This document shows, piece by piece, positions 1 to 6,700 of a DNA stretch of 10,702 nt; position 1 is the stretch's first letter; every line of letters begins with the position of its first letter. The notes below the pieces were generated by a model, which was given only the letters and a program-made list of their open reading frames with translations, searched no databases and was not told the origin of the DNA. Both the position numbers and the translations under genes were made by a program. Origin of the DNA: Pseudomonadota bacterium. Its GTDB lineage: Bacteria > Pseudomonadota > Alphaproteobacteria > Rhizobiales > Xanthobacteraceae. The DNA lies in NCBI GenBank assembly GCA_021779635.1, contig JAJYAH010000170.1, forward strand, positions 1 to 10,702, read 5' to 3'.

Positions 1-298
1 CGACCCGCAATTTGTCGCCGGCATCGAGCCGGTAGGCGGCATCATAGGCCGCCGGGGCGTAATAACGCGGCGATGGTCCGGCAAAGCTGGCGCGAAGCGC
101 GCTGATGGCGCCACCGGAATCGGCGACGCCCGGTGGCGACACCGCGACCCGTGGCGCCGGGCCGTACGGCTGGCCATAGGCCAGAGCATCCAGGTCAGTG
201 CGAGGCTGCATGGCTGCTACCGGCCCGGAGCTGCTTGCGCAACCGGATAACGCAAGGGCAGCGAGCAGGCAGAGAATAGCGGCGTGCACGCCTCGCAT
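1..298 (-). CDS. Wza/ExoF-type polysaccharide export lipoprotein (N-terminal part only)
   Basis: Reading leftward from an ATG at 298, 99 codons are open to the window edge; the C-terminal part lies outside. The first 20 residues are a lipoprotein signal: Met-Arg, a hydrophobic stretch, then a lipobox LSGC with the lipidated cysteine at residue 20. A low-complexity Ala/Pro/Gly/Ser segment follows (about 21-85), and the visible part ends in YRLDAGDKLRV, which reads as the start of a polysaccharide export (Poly_export/Wza) domain. An AGGA Shine-Dalgarno lies 7 nt upstream (306-309). Members of this family form the outer-membrane channel for capsule or exopolysaccharide and work with a Wzc/ExoP-type inner-membrane co-polymerase, which is the divergent neighbour here. 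The export role is inferred from this short N-terminus plus context. I am confident of the lipoprotein and fairly confident of the family. Confidence 0.82.
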   Translation of the reverse strand, partial: MRGVHAAILCLLAALALSGCASSSGPVAAMQPRTDLDALAYGQPYGPAPRVAVSPPGVADSGGAISALRASFAGPSPRYYAPAAYDAAYRLDAGDKLRV

Positions 299-342
299 CG
301 GGCAATCCTGAGGGCAGTATCGATTCCATTAAGAACTTTCAT

Positions 343-411
343 GGTTAACAAAGCATGACCGCGATGGCTGATCCCCAATACCATCCCTCGAGCAAAACGT
401 CTGAGTTAACC
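343..411. repeat. Paired GTTAAC palindromes in the divergent export-gene intergenic region
   Basis: The 176-bp gap between the two divergent polysaccharide genes (299-474) contains GGTTAAC at 343-349 and its exact inverse GTTAACC at 405-411. The hexamers start 61 bp apart, close to six helical turns. Each core GTTAAC is itself palindromic, which is unusual in GC-rich DNA. Placement between two divergent starts would suit a regulator acting on both genes. I could not define matching -35/-10 boxes here, so the regulatory role is inference. Confidence 0.35.
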
Positions 412-474
412 GGGCAGCAACCTTAATGGAGTGTAATCGGCCGAGTGCAGTCGTAGCGTCTGCGGGAGTGTGCG

Positions 475-2706
475 ATGCGTTTAGCGTTCTGGCGTGCAGG
501 CAAATACAGGACGTTGGTCCAGAGGGTCATCTCAAGACCCGCCGCGCCGGCCGCCTCCAAGTCGGCCCCCAATAAGCCGGCTGCCGCATTCGAATCCGGC
601 GACCTGGATTTGCGCGCGCTGGGCCAAGCGCTCCTGCGCAACAAGAACTGGATCATCGTTCCGACGCTGGTCGCCGCCGCCCTGTCGATTGCCGCGGTCA
701 ATCTTGTCACTCCGCGATACAAGTCCGAGGCGCGCATCCTGATCGATGGACGCGAGAACGTCTTCCTGCGGCCGAACGGCGAGCGCAACGAGGAGCGCAC
801 CGCGCTCGATGCCGAAGCGGTGACGAGTCAGGTCCAGTTGTTGCTGTCGCGCGATCTCGCACGCGAAGTCATCAAGAAGAACAAGCTGGCCGAGCGGCCG
901 GAATTCGATCCGGTCTTGCGGGGCTTTTTGCCCTTGAAGTCGCTGCTTGCATTGTTCGGGATCGGTCGCGATCCGTTCTCGCTGACGCCGGAAGAGCGCG
1001 TGCTGGATGCCTATTTCGACCGGTTCACCGCCTATGCGGTCGATAAATCGCGCGTTGTCGTCATCGAATTCCAGTCGATCGACCCTGATTTGGCGGCGCG
1101 TGTCGCCAACTCGATCGCCGAGAGCTATCTGGTGCTGCAACAGGACGCGCGGCAGGAGCAGGCCAAGTCCGCCAGCCAATGGCTGTCGGGGGAAATCGAC
1201 AATCTGCGCAAGAAGGTTGCGGACGCCGAATCCCGCGTCGAGGATTTTCGCTCGAAGTCTAGTCTGTTTGTCGGCACCAACAACACCACGCTCTCCAATC
1301 AGCAGATGGGTGAGCTGAACACGCAATTGAACAACGCGCGGGCGCTCAAGTCCGACGCCGAGTCGAAGGCGCGACTGATCCGTGAAATGCTTCAGAGCGG
1401 CAAACCGATCGAATCTTCCGAGATTCTCAACTCCGAATTGATCCGCCGGCTGGCCGAACAGCGTGTCACGCTGCGCGCGCAGCTCGCCGAACAGTCGTCG
1501 ACCTTGCTCGACGGCCATCCCCGCATCAAGGAGCTGAAGGCACAACTGGCGGATCTTGATCGCCAGCTGCGCGAGGAGGCGAGCAAGATCTCGCGCTCGC
1601 TGGACAATGACGCGCGCATCGCCGGCGGCAGGGTCGAAGGCCTGAGCGCAAGCCTCGAACAATTGAAGAAGCAGGCGACATCAACCAACGGCCAGGATGT
1701 CCAGCTTCGAGCGCTGGAGCGCGAAGCCAAGGCGCAACGCGATCTTCTGGAATCCTATCTGGCGAAATACCGCGAAGCGAACACCCGCGAAAATATCGAT
1801 GCGGCGCCGGCGGACGGCCGGATCATTTCCCGCGCCATCGTTTCCAATATCCCGGCCTATCCCAAGAAGCTGCCGATCGTGCTGATTGCGACGTTGGCGA
1901 CGTTGATGCTCAGCGCCGGCGCAATCGTCACCGGCGAATTGCTGCGCATGACCACGCCTCGGGCACCGGCTGCGTTCGCGGCTTCAACGGCGCCGGCGCC
2001 GGAACCGGTGCCGACGCGCGGACCGGCGCCAGCGGCTGCCACGATGGCGCCCGCCGATCCCGCTCCGGTCTTCCGCGAACCCCGGCTGGACGTTCCGGCC
2101 GAGTTCACCGAAATCGAGCGGCTCGCCGATGATTTGCGCGGCGCGGGCGACGCGGCGCGCAAGATCACGATTCTCGGCACGGCCTCGAACGAGAGCATCA
2201 CGCTGACGGCACTGACGCTTGCGCGCCTGATCGTGCGCAATGCGAAGGTCGTGCTGGTCGATCTGTCGGCGTCGTCGCCGACGATCGCGGCGGTATCGGT
2301 TGATCCGGTCGCGCCGGGCCTGGCGGAATTGATGCAGGGTGAAGCTTCATTTTCCCAGGTCATCACCAAGGACCGGCTGTCGCGCGTTCACCTCGTGAGC
2401 GCCGGCCGCCCGGGCTCGGATCCCGCGTTGCTGCAATCGCCGCGGCTCACGCTTGCGGTCGATGCATTGCTGCGGGTCTATGACCACGTGTTGCTGGACG
2501 CCGGCACCGGTTCCGATCTGCCGGCGGAATTGCTGACGCGACAGGCCTGCGCGGTAGTGGTGCCTGATCCATCGATGACCGCCGATGCGCGCACCTTGAT
2601 GTGCGATCAACTCAGAGCGGTGGGCTTTACCGGCGTGACGATGCTGAGCAAGCCGTCGCAACCCTCCGATGCCGTCGAGCCTGGTCCGCGGGTGGTGGCC
2701 GCCTGA
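475..2706 (+). CDS. Wzc/GumC/ExoP-type polysaccharide co-polymerase with degenerate kinase domain
   Basis: A 743-residue inner-membrane protein of the polysaccharide co-polymerase (PCP-2) type, which sets chain length and couples polymerisation to export through the Wza channel. In order: a basic, Ala/Pro-rich N-terminus; membrane helix 1 at about 59-79; a Wzz-like periplasmic domain; long coiled coils (about 225-440, with a GNVR-like segment around 405-435); a proline motif (IPAYPKK, about 458-464); membrane helix 2 at about 467-487; an Ala/Pro-rich linker (about 493-541); and a cytoplasmic BY-kinase-like P-loop domain from about 560. That domain keeps the A' and B aspartates (VVLVDLS, D596; HVLLD, D675), but the Walker A position reads GTASNESIT with no lysine, and the C-terminal tail has no tyrosine cluster, so tyrosine-kinase activity is unlikely. 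GGGAG at 464-468 with a 6-nt spacer supports the ATG at 475. It diverges from the Wza-type lipoprotein gene. The family call is secure; inactivity is inference from the missing residues. Confidence 0.93.
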   Translation: MRLAFWRAGKYRTLVQRVISRPAAPAASKSAPNKPAAAFESGDLDLRALGQALLRNKNWIIVPTLVAAALSIAAVNLVTPRYKSEARILIDGRENVFLRPNGERNEERTALDAEAVTSQVQLLLSRDLAREVIKKNKLAERPEFDPVLRGFLPLKSLLALFGIGRDPFSLTPEERVLDAYFDRFTAYAVDKSRVVVIEFQSIDPDLAARVANSIAESYLVLQQDARQEQAKSASQWLSGEIDNLRKKVADAESRVEDFRSKSSLFVGTNNTTLSNQQMGELNTQLNNARALKSDAESKARLIREMLQSGKPIESSEILNSELIRRLAEQRVTLRAQLAEQSSTLLDGHPRIKELKAQLADLDRQLREEASKISRSLDNDARIAGGRVEGLSASLEQLKKQATSTNGQDVQLRALEREAKAQRDLLESYLAKYREANTRENIDAAPADGRIISRAIVSNIPAYPKKLPIVLIATLATLMLSAGAIVTGELLRMTTPRAPAAFAASTAPAPEPVPTRGPAPAAATMAPADPAPVFREPRLDVPAEFTEIERLADDLRGAGDAARKITILGTASNESITLTALTLARLIVRNAKVVLVDLSASSPTIAAVSVDPVAPGLAELMQGEASFSQVITKDRLSRVHLVSAGRPGSDPALLQSPRLTLAVDALLRVYDHVLLDAGTGSDLPAELLTRQACAVVVPDPSMTADARTLMCDQLRAVGFTGVTMLSKPSQPSDAVEPGPRVVAA

Positions 2707-2724
2707 AGGCGACGTTGCGCTGTG

Positions 2725-3915
2725 TCAGCGAAGCGCGCTTCGCAGTTTCTGCACCATCTGCAAGAGCGCCGGCGTATGCTTAACCAGATACTTGGCGCGG
2801 TTAATGCCTGACATGGCGGCTGCCGTGACCCGGCCGCGCAGGCTGAGCGGAATAAAGCAATCGAAGATCGGCTGCTCGCCCTTGCAGAAAAGTTTTTTAT
2901 AGTCATCCGACCCGACCCCAAGGTCGAGCGTATGATAACCGCGCTCGGCATAGTGATCGACGATGTTGCGCATCAGCACCAGTCCGGGACTGTGACGTGA
3001 ATTGCCGGACATGGTGTAGGTATTGAACATCATCGAAAACCGGTATCCGTCGGCGACGCCGGCGTAGATCGCGATGACCTCGTCGTCGCATTCCAGGCCA
3101 TGAATATCGATAGCGTGACCGCCGTCCGCCAGCGACGTCATGCAGGCGTTTCGGATAAAGTCTTCCACGCCGGGTTCCGCGAAAACGTTGGGAAGTTTCT
3201 GCGCTGCCATCCGCAGCGGCTTGAGACGGAAGAAGGCATCGAGCAACCGCTGAATTTCGGTGTCCGCGGAGGCCGCGTAATAGCGATATCCCGGAAGCGC
3301 TTGCAGCTTGCGTTCCTTGCTTTTGAGCCGGCTGCGAAACGAACGGCTGATCCGAGCCGCCGGCGGAGCCCCGGGAACCATCGTCATCAGCGGACAGTCG
3401 TTGGCGGAAGCCTGGTTCGGCAGCAGCGCCATCGGGTTCAGAGAGTCCTGCCAGTGCAGCGGTTGCTGGGTCAGCGCCAAAACGTCGGCTGCGGACCTTG
3501 AGCGTAGCGCCGATAGCAGCGCGTCGAGATCGGCAGTGGTTATGTCCGCAGCAAAATTCCTGTCCCACAGCGCCATGTTGAAGGTGGCGTGTTTGCCGCC
3601 CATGAAACAAGCGGTGCGGACGCCGCGCTCATGCCTGAGCACCAGTGGAAGCAGCAACAGCGGCCGACGTTCAGCGTCATAGGCGATAACGATGAAGGGC
3701 AGGAGGTTCTGGCGCTCTCCAACCTGACGCTGCCAGGGGCTGAGAAAATCGAACCGCTGATACGGCGTAGAGAACTGCCGCGGACTTTCGAGGCCGCGCC
3801 AGATCGTTTCCGCCTGGTTGAGATCGTGAAGGATGTCGACGCCGGCGACGCGGCTCGCCTTGGACCATGCTTGAGCTTCCGCAGTTCGGTTTTCGATCGC
3901 GGCAGCCATGGTCAT
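2725..3915 (-). CDS. GNAT acyltransferase, CelD/BcsL type (Acetyltransf_6), polysaccharide-associated
   Basis: A 396-residue soluble protein resembling the CelD/BcsL-like GNAT proteins (Acetyltransf_6) common in exopolysaccharide and cellulose loci; these are thought to acylate sugars or nucleotide-sugar precursors. The N-terminal half (about 30-190) has the PYQRFDFLSPW and LLLLPLVLRHERG segments typical of this group. A basic stretch (about 191-203) leads into the C-terminal GNAT half, with the family-like SPGLVLMRNIVDHYAERG (309-326) and HTLDLGVGSDDYKKLF (328-343). The ATG at 3915 is chosen because homologues begin near here and an AGG lies 7 nt upstream. The open frame continues to a TTG at 3987, but that extension is unlike the family and runs through the repeats before the gene. 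It converges on the co-polymerase (18-bp gap) and diverges from the deacetylase-like gene. The substrate cannot be read from sequence. Confidence 0.85.
   Translation of the reverse strand: MTMAAAIENRTAEAQAWSKASRVAGVDILHDLNQAETIWRGLESPRQFSTPYQRFDFLSPWQRQVGERQNLLPFIVIAYDAERRPLLLLPLVLRHERGVRTACFMGGKHATFNMALWDRNFAADITTADLDALLSALRSRSAADVLALTQQPLHWQDSLNPMALLPNQASANDCPLMTMVPGAPPAARISRSFRSRLKSKERKLQALPGYRYYAASADTEIQRLLDAFFRLKPLRMAAQKLPNVFAEPGVEDFIRNACMTSLADGGHAIDIHGLECDDEVIAIYAGVADGYRFSMMFNTYTMSGNSRHSPGLVLMRNIVDHYAERGYHTLDLGVGSDDYKKLFCKGEQPIFDCFIPLSLRGRVTAAAMSGINRAKYLVKHTPALLQMVQKLRSALR
2728..2743. repeat. 16-bp perfect palindrome at the convergent gene ends
   Basis: GCGAAGCGCGCTTCGC is a perfect palindrome that begins immediately inside the stop codon of the acyltransferase gene and lies 22 bp past the stop of the convergent co-polymerase gene. 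As RNA it would form a 6-bp stem with a CGCG loop from either strand. No strong U-tract follows on either side (only TTT at 2745-2747 on the plus strand), so a bidirectional terminator is possible but unproven. The bases also encode the last residues of the acyltransferase, so part of the symmetry could be chance. Confidence 0.35.
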
Positions 3916-3951
3916 TGCGAAACCTGCGTGAGTGGAAATATCTAAATTTTT

Positions 3952-3971
3952 CGGCTTTTGCCGACTTTTGC
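3952..3971 (-). repeat. Two tandem 10-bp repeats upstream of the acyltransferase gene
   Basis: CGGCTTTTGC and CGACTTTTGC sit head to tail (3952-3961, 3962-3971), differing at one base, with a period of one helical turn. The first copy overlaps a hairpin (TCGGC-TTTT-GCCGA, 3951-3964). The pair is 37-56 bp upstream of the acyltransferase ATG, and a consensus-like TTGACA lies just beyond on the minus strand (3979-3984). I see no good -10 at 16-18 bp from it, so a promoter is not claimed. Phased direct repeats at this distance resemble an activator site; that is inference. Confidence 0.3.
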
Positions 3972-4162
3972 AAAGAAATGTCAACAAAGAGTAATGACAA
4001 TGCCGCTGCTACGGGCCCAAGTCGCCGCAGCCGAACCGTTTCATTCGCTGCCGCAAGAAGAGGCTCGCTACGATCGACTTGCGTGATTTCTGTCGCAAAC
4101 AAGCATGCGCAATTTGCGCCGGCTGGATTGTTTGGAAAGACCGATATTCACCATCGAGTCCG

Positions 4163-4181
4163 GGTCCCGGGACCGGTTTTT
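4163..4181 (+). promoter_or_regulatory. GC-rich palindrome followed by a T-run in the leader of the deacetylase-like gene
   Basis: GGTCCCGGGACC (4163-4174) is a perfect 12-bp palindrome followed after two bases by five T residues (4177-4181), 27 bp before the proposed GTG start. GC hairpin plus U-run is the layout of an intrinsic terminator, so this may be a leader attenuator for the gene at 4209. The stem is short (4 bp with a 4-nt loop if folded alone), so termination strength is doubtful. The rest of the 293-bp divergent gap (3916-4208) holds a 13-bp near-palindrome, GCGCAA-T-TTGCGC, at 4107-4119 and no gene that I can support. Confidence 0.3.
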
Positions 4182-4195
4182 GCGGACTACGCGCT

Positions 4196-4201
4196 GAGAG
4201 G
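4196..4201 (+). promoter_or_regulatory. Shine-Dalgarno that fixes the GTG start of the deacetylase-like gene
   Basis: GAGAGG lies 7 nt before the GTG at 4209. The reading frame stays open upstream as far as 3867, but the extra residues are unlike polysaccharide deacetylases and overlap the divergent gene's start region. This ribosome binding site supports the shorter protein. Confidence 0.6.
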
Positions 4202-4208
4202 CGAGACG

Positions 4209-5249
4209 GTGCCATCCGATGACAGATTGACGAGCTTGCGACTGGAACTCGCCTATTTCAGCGGTCTTGCCTGGCTGAGGGCAAGAGCGGCTGGCGGCGC
4301 TGGCGTTATTCTGCGGTTTGAGCGCGTGCGTCCGCGGCGCGCCGCACGCTTTCAGCCGCTCAGATCGCATGAGATCACGCCCAAATTTCTCGATCGGACG
4401 ATCCGCGCGTTGAAACGCTGGAAATTCGATATCGTTTCCATGGACGAGGTTTGCCGCAAGGCGGTCACGCTGGCCTCGCCGAGACGGTTTGCATGCCTGA
4501 CTTTCGATGGCGGCTACAGGGACTTGATGACATCGGCCTATCCGTTGCTTGCAGAGCATGGCGTGCCGTTCACCGTCTATCTGCCGACCGCGTTTCCGGA
4601 CGGCCTCGGAGAGGCGTGGCGGCTCGCGCTTGAAGAAGTGATTGCGCGAGAGAACCGGGTCAGCCTTGTGATGGGTCGCCACGAGCGGCGCTTCGATGTC
4701 GAAAGTACTTCCGAGAAGTATCAACTATACAATTTCCTGGAAGGTTGGATGCGCTCGCTTCCGCCAGCCGAACTTTCCTCCGCGATTAATGATCTCTGCA
4801 AGCGATACTCCGTCGATCTCGCGGCGTTATCGCGCGAGGCATCGATGGACTGGACCGAACTCGCGAAGCTTGCGGCCGATCCGCTGGTGACGATCGGAAG
4901 CGCGACCGTGAATTATCAGGCCTTGTCGACGCTGAAGGACGTGGCCGCGCTGCGCGAAATGACGATGGGACGGGCAGTCGCGGAGGCGGCGTTTCGCCGC
5001 GATGTCAGGCATTTCGCCTATCCGTTCGGCGATCGCGAATCGTGGAGCCCGCAACATGCTGTGATGGCTGCGGAGGCCGGCTTTGCCAGTGCGGTATCGA
5101 CAATACCCGGCGTCGTCGAAGCGAAAGGCCGAACCAACCTCCACGCGCTTCCGCGCATCGCCTGGGATGGTCGGCAGCGTTCGCTGCGCGTCATGCGCGC
5201 GATGCTTTCCGGCATCGCATTTCGCGCAAGGCACCCGAGCAGCAAGTGA
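4209..5249 (+). CDS. Polysaccharide deacetylase (NodB-fold) family protein, probable pseudoenzyme
   Basis: A 346-residue protein with the NodB-homology (polysaccharide deacetylase, carbohydrate esterase 4) layout and no signal peptide or lipobox; a hydrophobic segment is absent, so it is probably cytoplasmic or peripheral. Motif 1, usually TFDDG, reads TFDGG (98-102), so the metal-binding second aspartate is glycine 101. Motif 2, usually HTxNH, reads ATVNY (232-236), so both metal-binding histidines are replaced by Ala232 and Tyr236. Motif 3 (FAYPFG, 269-274) and a late LPR motif are kept, showing that the fold is preserved. Without the Asp-His-His metal site, ordinary zinc-dependent N-deacetylation is unlikely. 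The frame is intact, so this is not a decayed gene. The GTG start has GAGAGG 7 nt upstream. It lies in an exopolysaccharide locus and converges with the DUF2842 gene (2 bp between stops). The family is confident; loss of activity is inference. Confidence 0.88.
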   Translation: MPSDDRLTSLRLELAYFSGLAWLRARAAGGAGVILRFERVRPRRAARFQPLRSHEITPKFLDRTIRALKRWKFDIVSMDEVCRKAVTLASPRRFACLTFDGGYRDLMTSAYPLLAEHGVPFTVYLPTAFPDGLGEAWRLALEEVIARENRVSLVMGRHERRFDVESTSEKYQLYNFLEGWMRSLPPAELSSAINDLCKRYSVDLAALSREASMDWTELAKLAADPLVTIGSATVNYQALSTLKDVAALREMTMGRAVAEAAFRRDVRHFAYPFGDRESWSPQHAVMAAEAGFASAVSTIPGVVEAKGRTNLHALPRIAWDGRQRSLRVMRAMLSGIAFRARHPSSK

Positions 5250-5251
5250 CC

Positions 5252-5458
5252 CTAGGCGTCGGGCCGCGCCATCCAGCTGATGATCGGCATCGCCGGAAGG
5301 ACCCAGCCGATGCCGGCCACAACATAGAAAATCGCCTGCAGCAGCCCGGAATTTGCCAGCCAGGGCGTCTGCGCCACCGTCATGCCCATCAACGACCACA
5401 CCACAACCAGCAGCAGCAAAGCGATGGTTCCAAGGAATTTGCGGGTGCGTATGGTCAT
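5252..5458 (-). CDS. DUF2842 small membrane protein
   Basis: A 68-residue protein recognised as DUF2842, a small alphaproteobacterial inner-membrane family of unknown function. It starts MTIRTRKF, typical of the family, followed by two membrane helices at about 9-29 and 39-62 joined by a short polar loop ([10 protein letters not shown]); the N-terminal Arg/Lys residues predict a cytoplasmic N-terminus. The ATG at 5458 matches family length even though no clear Shine-Dalgarno precedes it. Its stop is 2 bp from that of the convergent deacetylase-like gene, and it diverges from ctaA across 92 bp. No function can be assigned. Confidence 0.85.
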   Translation of the reverse strand: MTIRTRKFLGTIALLLLVVVWSLMGMTVAQTPWLANSGLLQAIFYVVAGIGWVLPAMPIISWMARPDA

Positions 5459-5491
5459 GGCGGAAATGTACGGCTCGCTTCGGGAGGCGCC

Positions 5492-5519
5492 TTGCGCGCA
5501 GGGAGGGGCGGACTATAAG
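5492..5519 (+). promoter_or_regulatory. Candidate housekeeping promoter for ctaA
   Basis: TTGCGC (5492-5497) and TATAAG (5514-5519) are separated by 16 bp in the 92-bp divergent gap between the DUF2842 gene and ctaA. Transcription would start near 5526, leaving a leader of about 25 nt before the ATG at 5551. The -10-like hexamer stands out in very GC-rich surroundings. The assignment is by consensus match only. Confidence 0.4.
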
Positions 5520-5550
5520 GGGCGCGCGAATTCATTCAAGCGCAGCTTTG

Positions 5551-6642
5551 ATGACCGGTATTCCAGCACAACAAGCATCACACCTCGGCGCCGTCCGCGG
5601 GTGGCTGCTTTGCATCGCCGCGCTGATCGCGACCATGGTGCTGGTCGGCGGCGCCACGCGTCTCACCGAATCCGGGCTTTCGATCGTCGAGTGGAAACCG
5701 GTCACCGGCACGCTGCCGCCGCTCAATCACGAACAGTGGGCGCAGGCGTTCGAGGGCTACAAGACTATTCCGCAATATCGCGAACTCAATGCCGGCATGA
5801 GTCTCGGCGAGTTCAAGACCATTTTCTGGTGGGAATGGAGCCACCGGCTGCTCGGGCGCGTGATCGGGCTTGCCTATCTGCTGCCGTTTCTCTGGTTCCT
5901 GTGGCGTGGGGCGCTGAACGCCGACATCAGACGTCGGCTCTGGATGATCTTCGGCCTCGGCGCGCTGCAAGGCGCGGTCGGCTGGTGGATGGTAGCTTCC
6001 GGGCTTTCGCAACGGGTCGAAGTTTCGCATTACCGTCTCGCCACCCATCTGGTGCTCGCGCTGTTCATTTTCGCAGGCATCGTCTGGACGCTGCGTCGAC
6101 TGGCGCATCGGCCGCCGGTAGCCGCATCCTCGCGGCTCAAGATCACCAGTGTCGTTCTGCTGGCATTGACGTTCGTGCAGCTTTATCTCGGCGCGCTGGT
6201 CGCGGGCTTGCGCGCGGGCAAGGTCTACAATACCTGGCCGGACATCGACTGCGGATTCGTTCCCTCCGCGGCGCGATTGTTTTTCGAGAAACCGTGGTGG
6301 CGCAATCTATTCGACAATGCGCTCACCGTACAGTTCGAGCACCGCATGACCGCCTATGCGCTGTTTGCGCTGGCGGTGCTGCACGTGATCGACGCGGTTC
6401 GCTCGCGGGCGGGGGGTGCCGCGGTCAACGGGGCCCGGTGGCTGGCGGCGGCGATTACGCTGCAGGCGACGTTGGGTATCCTCACATTGCTGAACCAGGT
6501 GCCGATTGATCTGGCATTGGCGCATCAGGCCGTTGCCATTGCGGTCTTGACGCTTGCGGTTCTTCAGGCCGAGCGGTTGGCCGCGCCGCGGCCGGAGACG
6601 GAGCGGCAGAAGATGGCTCTGCCGGCCGGCCAGCCCGGTTGA
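5551..6642 (+). CDS. ctaA: Heme A synthase (COX15/CtaA)
   Basis: A 363-residue polytopic inner-membrane protein that oxidises the C8 methyl of heme O to a formyl group, giving heme A for aa3-type cytochrome c oxidase. About eight hydrophobic helices are visible, in two similar four-helix halves. The four conserved heme-ligand histidines are present: H98 in [11 protein letters not shown]166 in HYRLATHL, H264 in FEHRMTAY and H325 in [23 protein letters not shown] (33-50) is a family hallmark in the first periplasmic region, and NTWPDIDCG (227-235) is in the second half. The ATG at 5551 gives the usual family length; the frame is open upstream to 5353, but that extension overlaps the DUF2842 gene and lacks homology. 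The ribosome binding site is weak. It appears monocistronic here, with no ctaB or cox genes in the window. It converges on the secreted-protein gene. Confidence 0.96.
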   Translation: MTGIPAQQASHLGAVRGWLLCIAALIATMVLVGGATRLTESGLSIVEWKPVTGTLPPLNHEQWAQAFEGYKTIPQYRELNAGMSLGEFKTIFWWEWSHRLLGRVIGLAYLLPFLWFLWRGALNADIRRRLWMIFGLGALQGAVGWWMVASGLSQRVEVSHYRLATHLVLALFIFAGIVWTLRRLAHRPPVAASSRLKITSVVLLALTFVQLYLGALVAGLRAGKVYNTWPDIDCGFVPSAARLFFEKPWWRNLFDNALTVQFEHRMTAYALFALAVLHVIDAVRSRAGGAAVNGARWLAAAITLQATLGILTLLNQVPIDLALAHQAVAIAVLTLAVLQAERLAAPRPETERQKMALPAGQPG

Positions 6643-6700
6643 CTTCGGCGTTCCAAATTTCGTCGCGTATGCGGAAGCGCCTGTTTGCGGGCCGAAGACC

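Noticed and set aside
532..1662. 376-codon open frame on the minus strand inside the co-polymerase gene
   Set aside because: It is antisense to a well-supported protein, Arg/Gln/Leu-rich with no recognisable domain; long shadow frames are expected in GC-rich DNA.
3867..4208. N-terminal extension of the deacetylase-like protein (start at 3867 or 3978)
   Set aside because: The extra residues are unlike the family and overlap the divergent gene's 5' region; GAGAGG before the GTG at 4209 gives a better start.
5382..6509. 375-codon plus-strand frame overlapping ctaA in another frame
   Set aside because: CtaA with its four heme histidines explains the region; the alternative is Arg/His-rich and lacks membrane segments.
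6612..6640. GC-rich palindromic stretch at the end of ctaA as a terminator
   Set aside because: The symmetry around GCCGGCCGGC is imperfect, it lies in coding sequence and no T-run follows.
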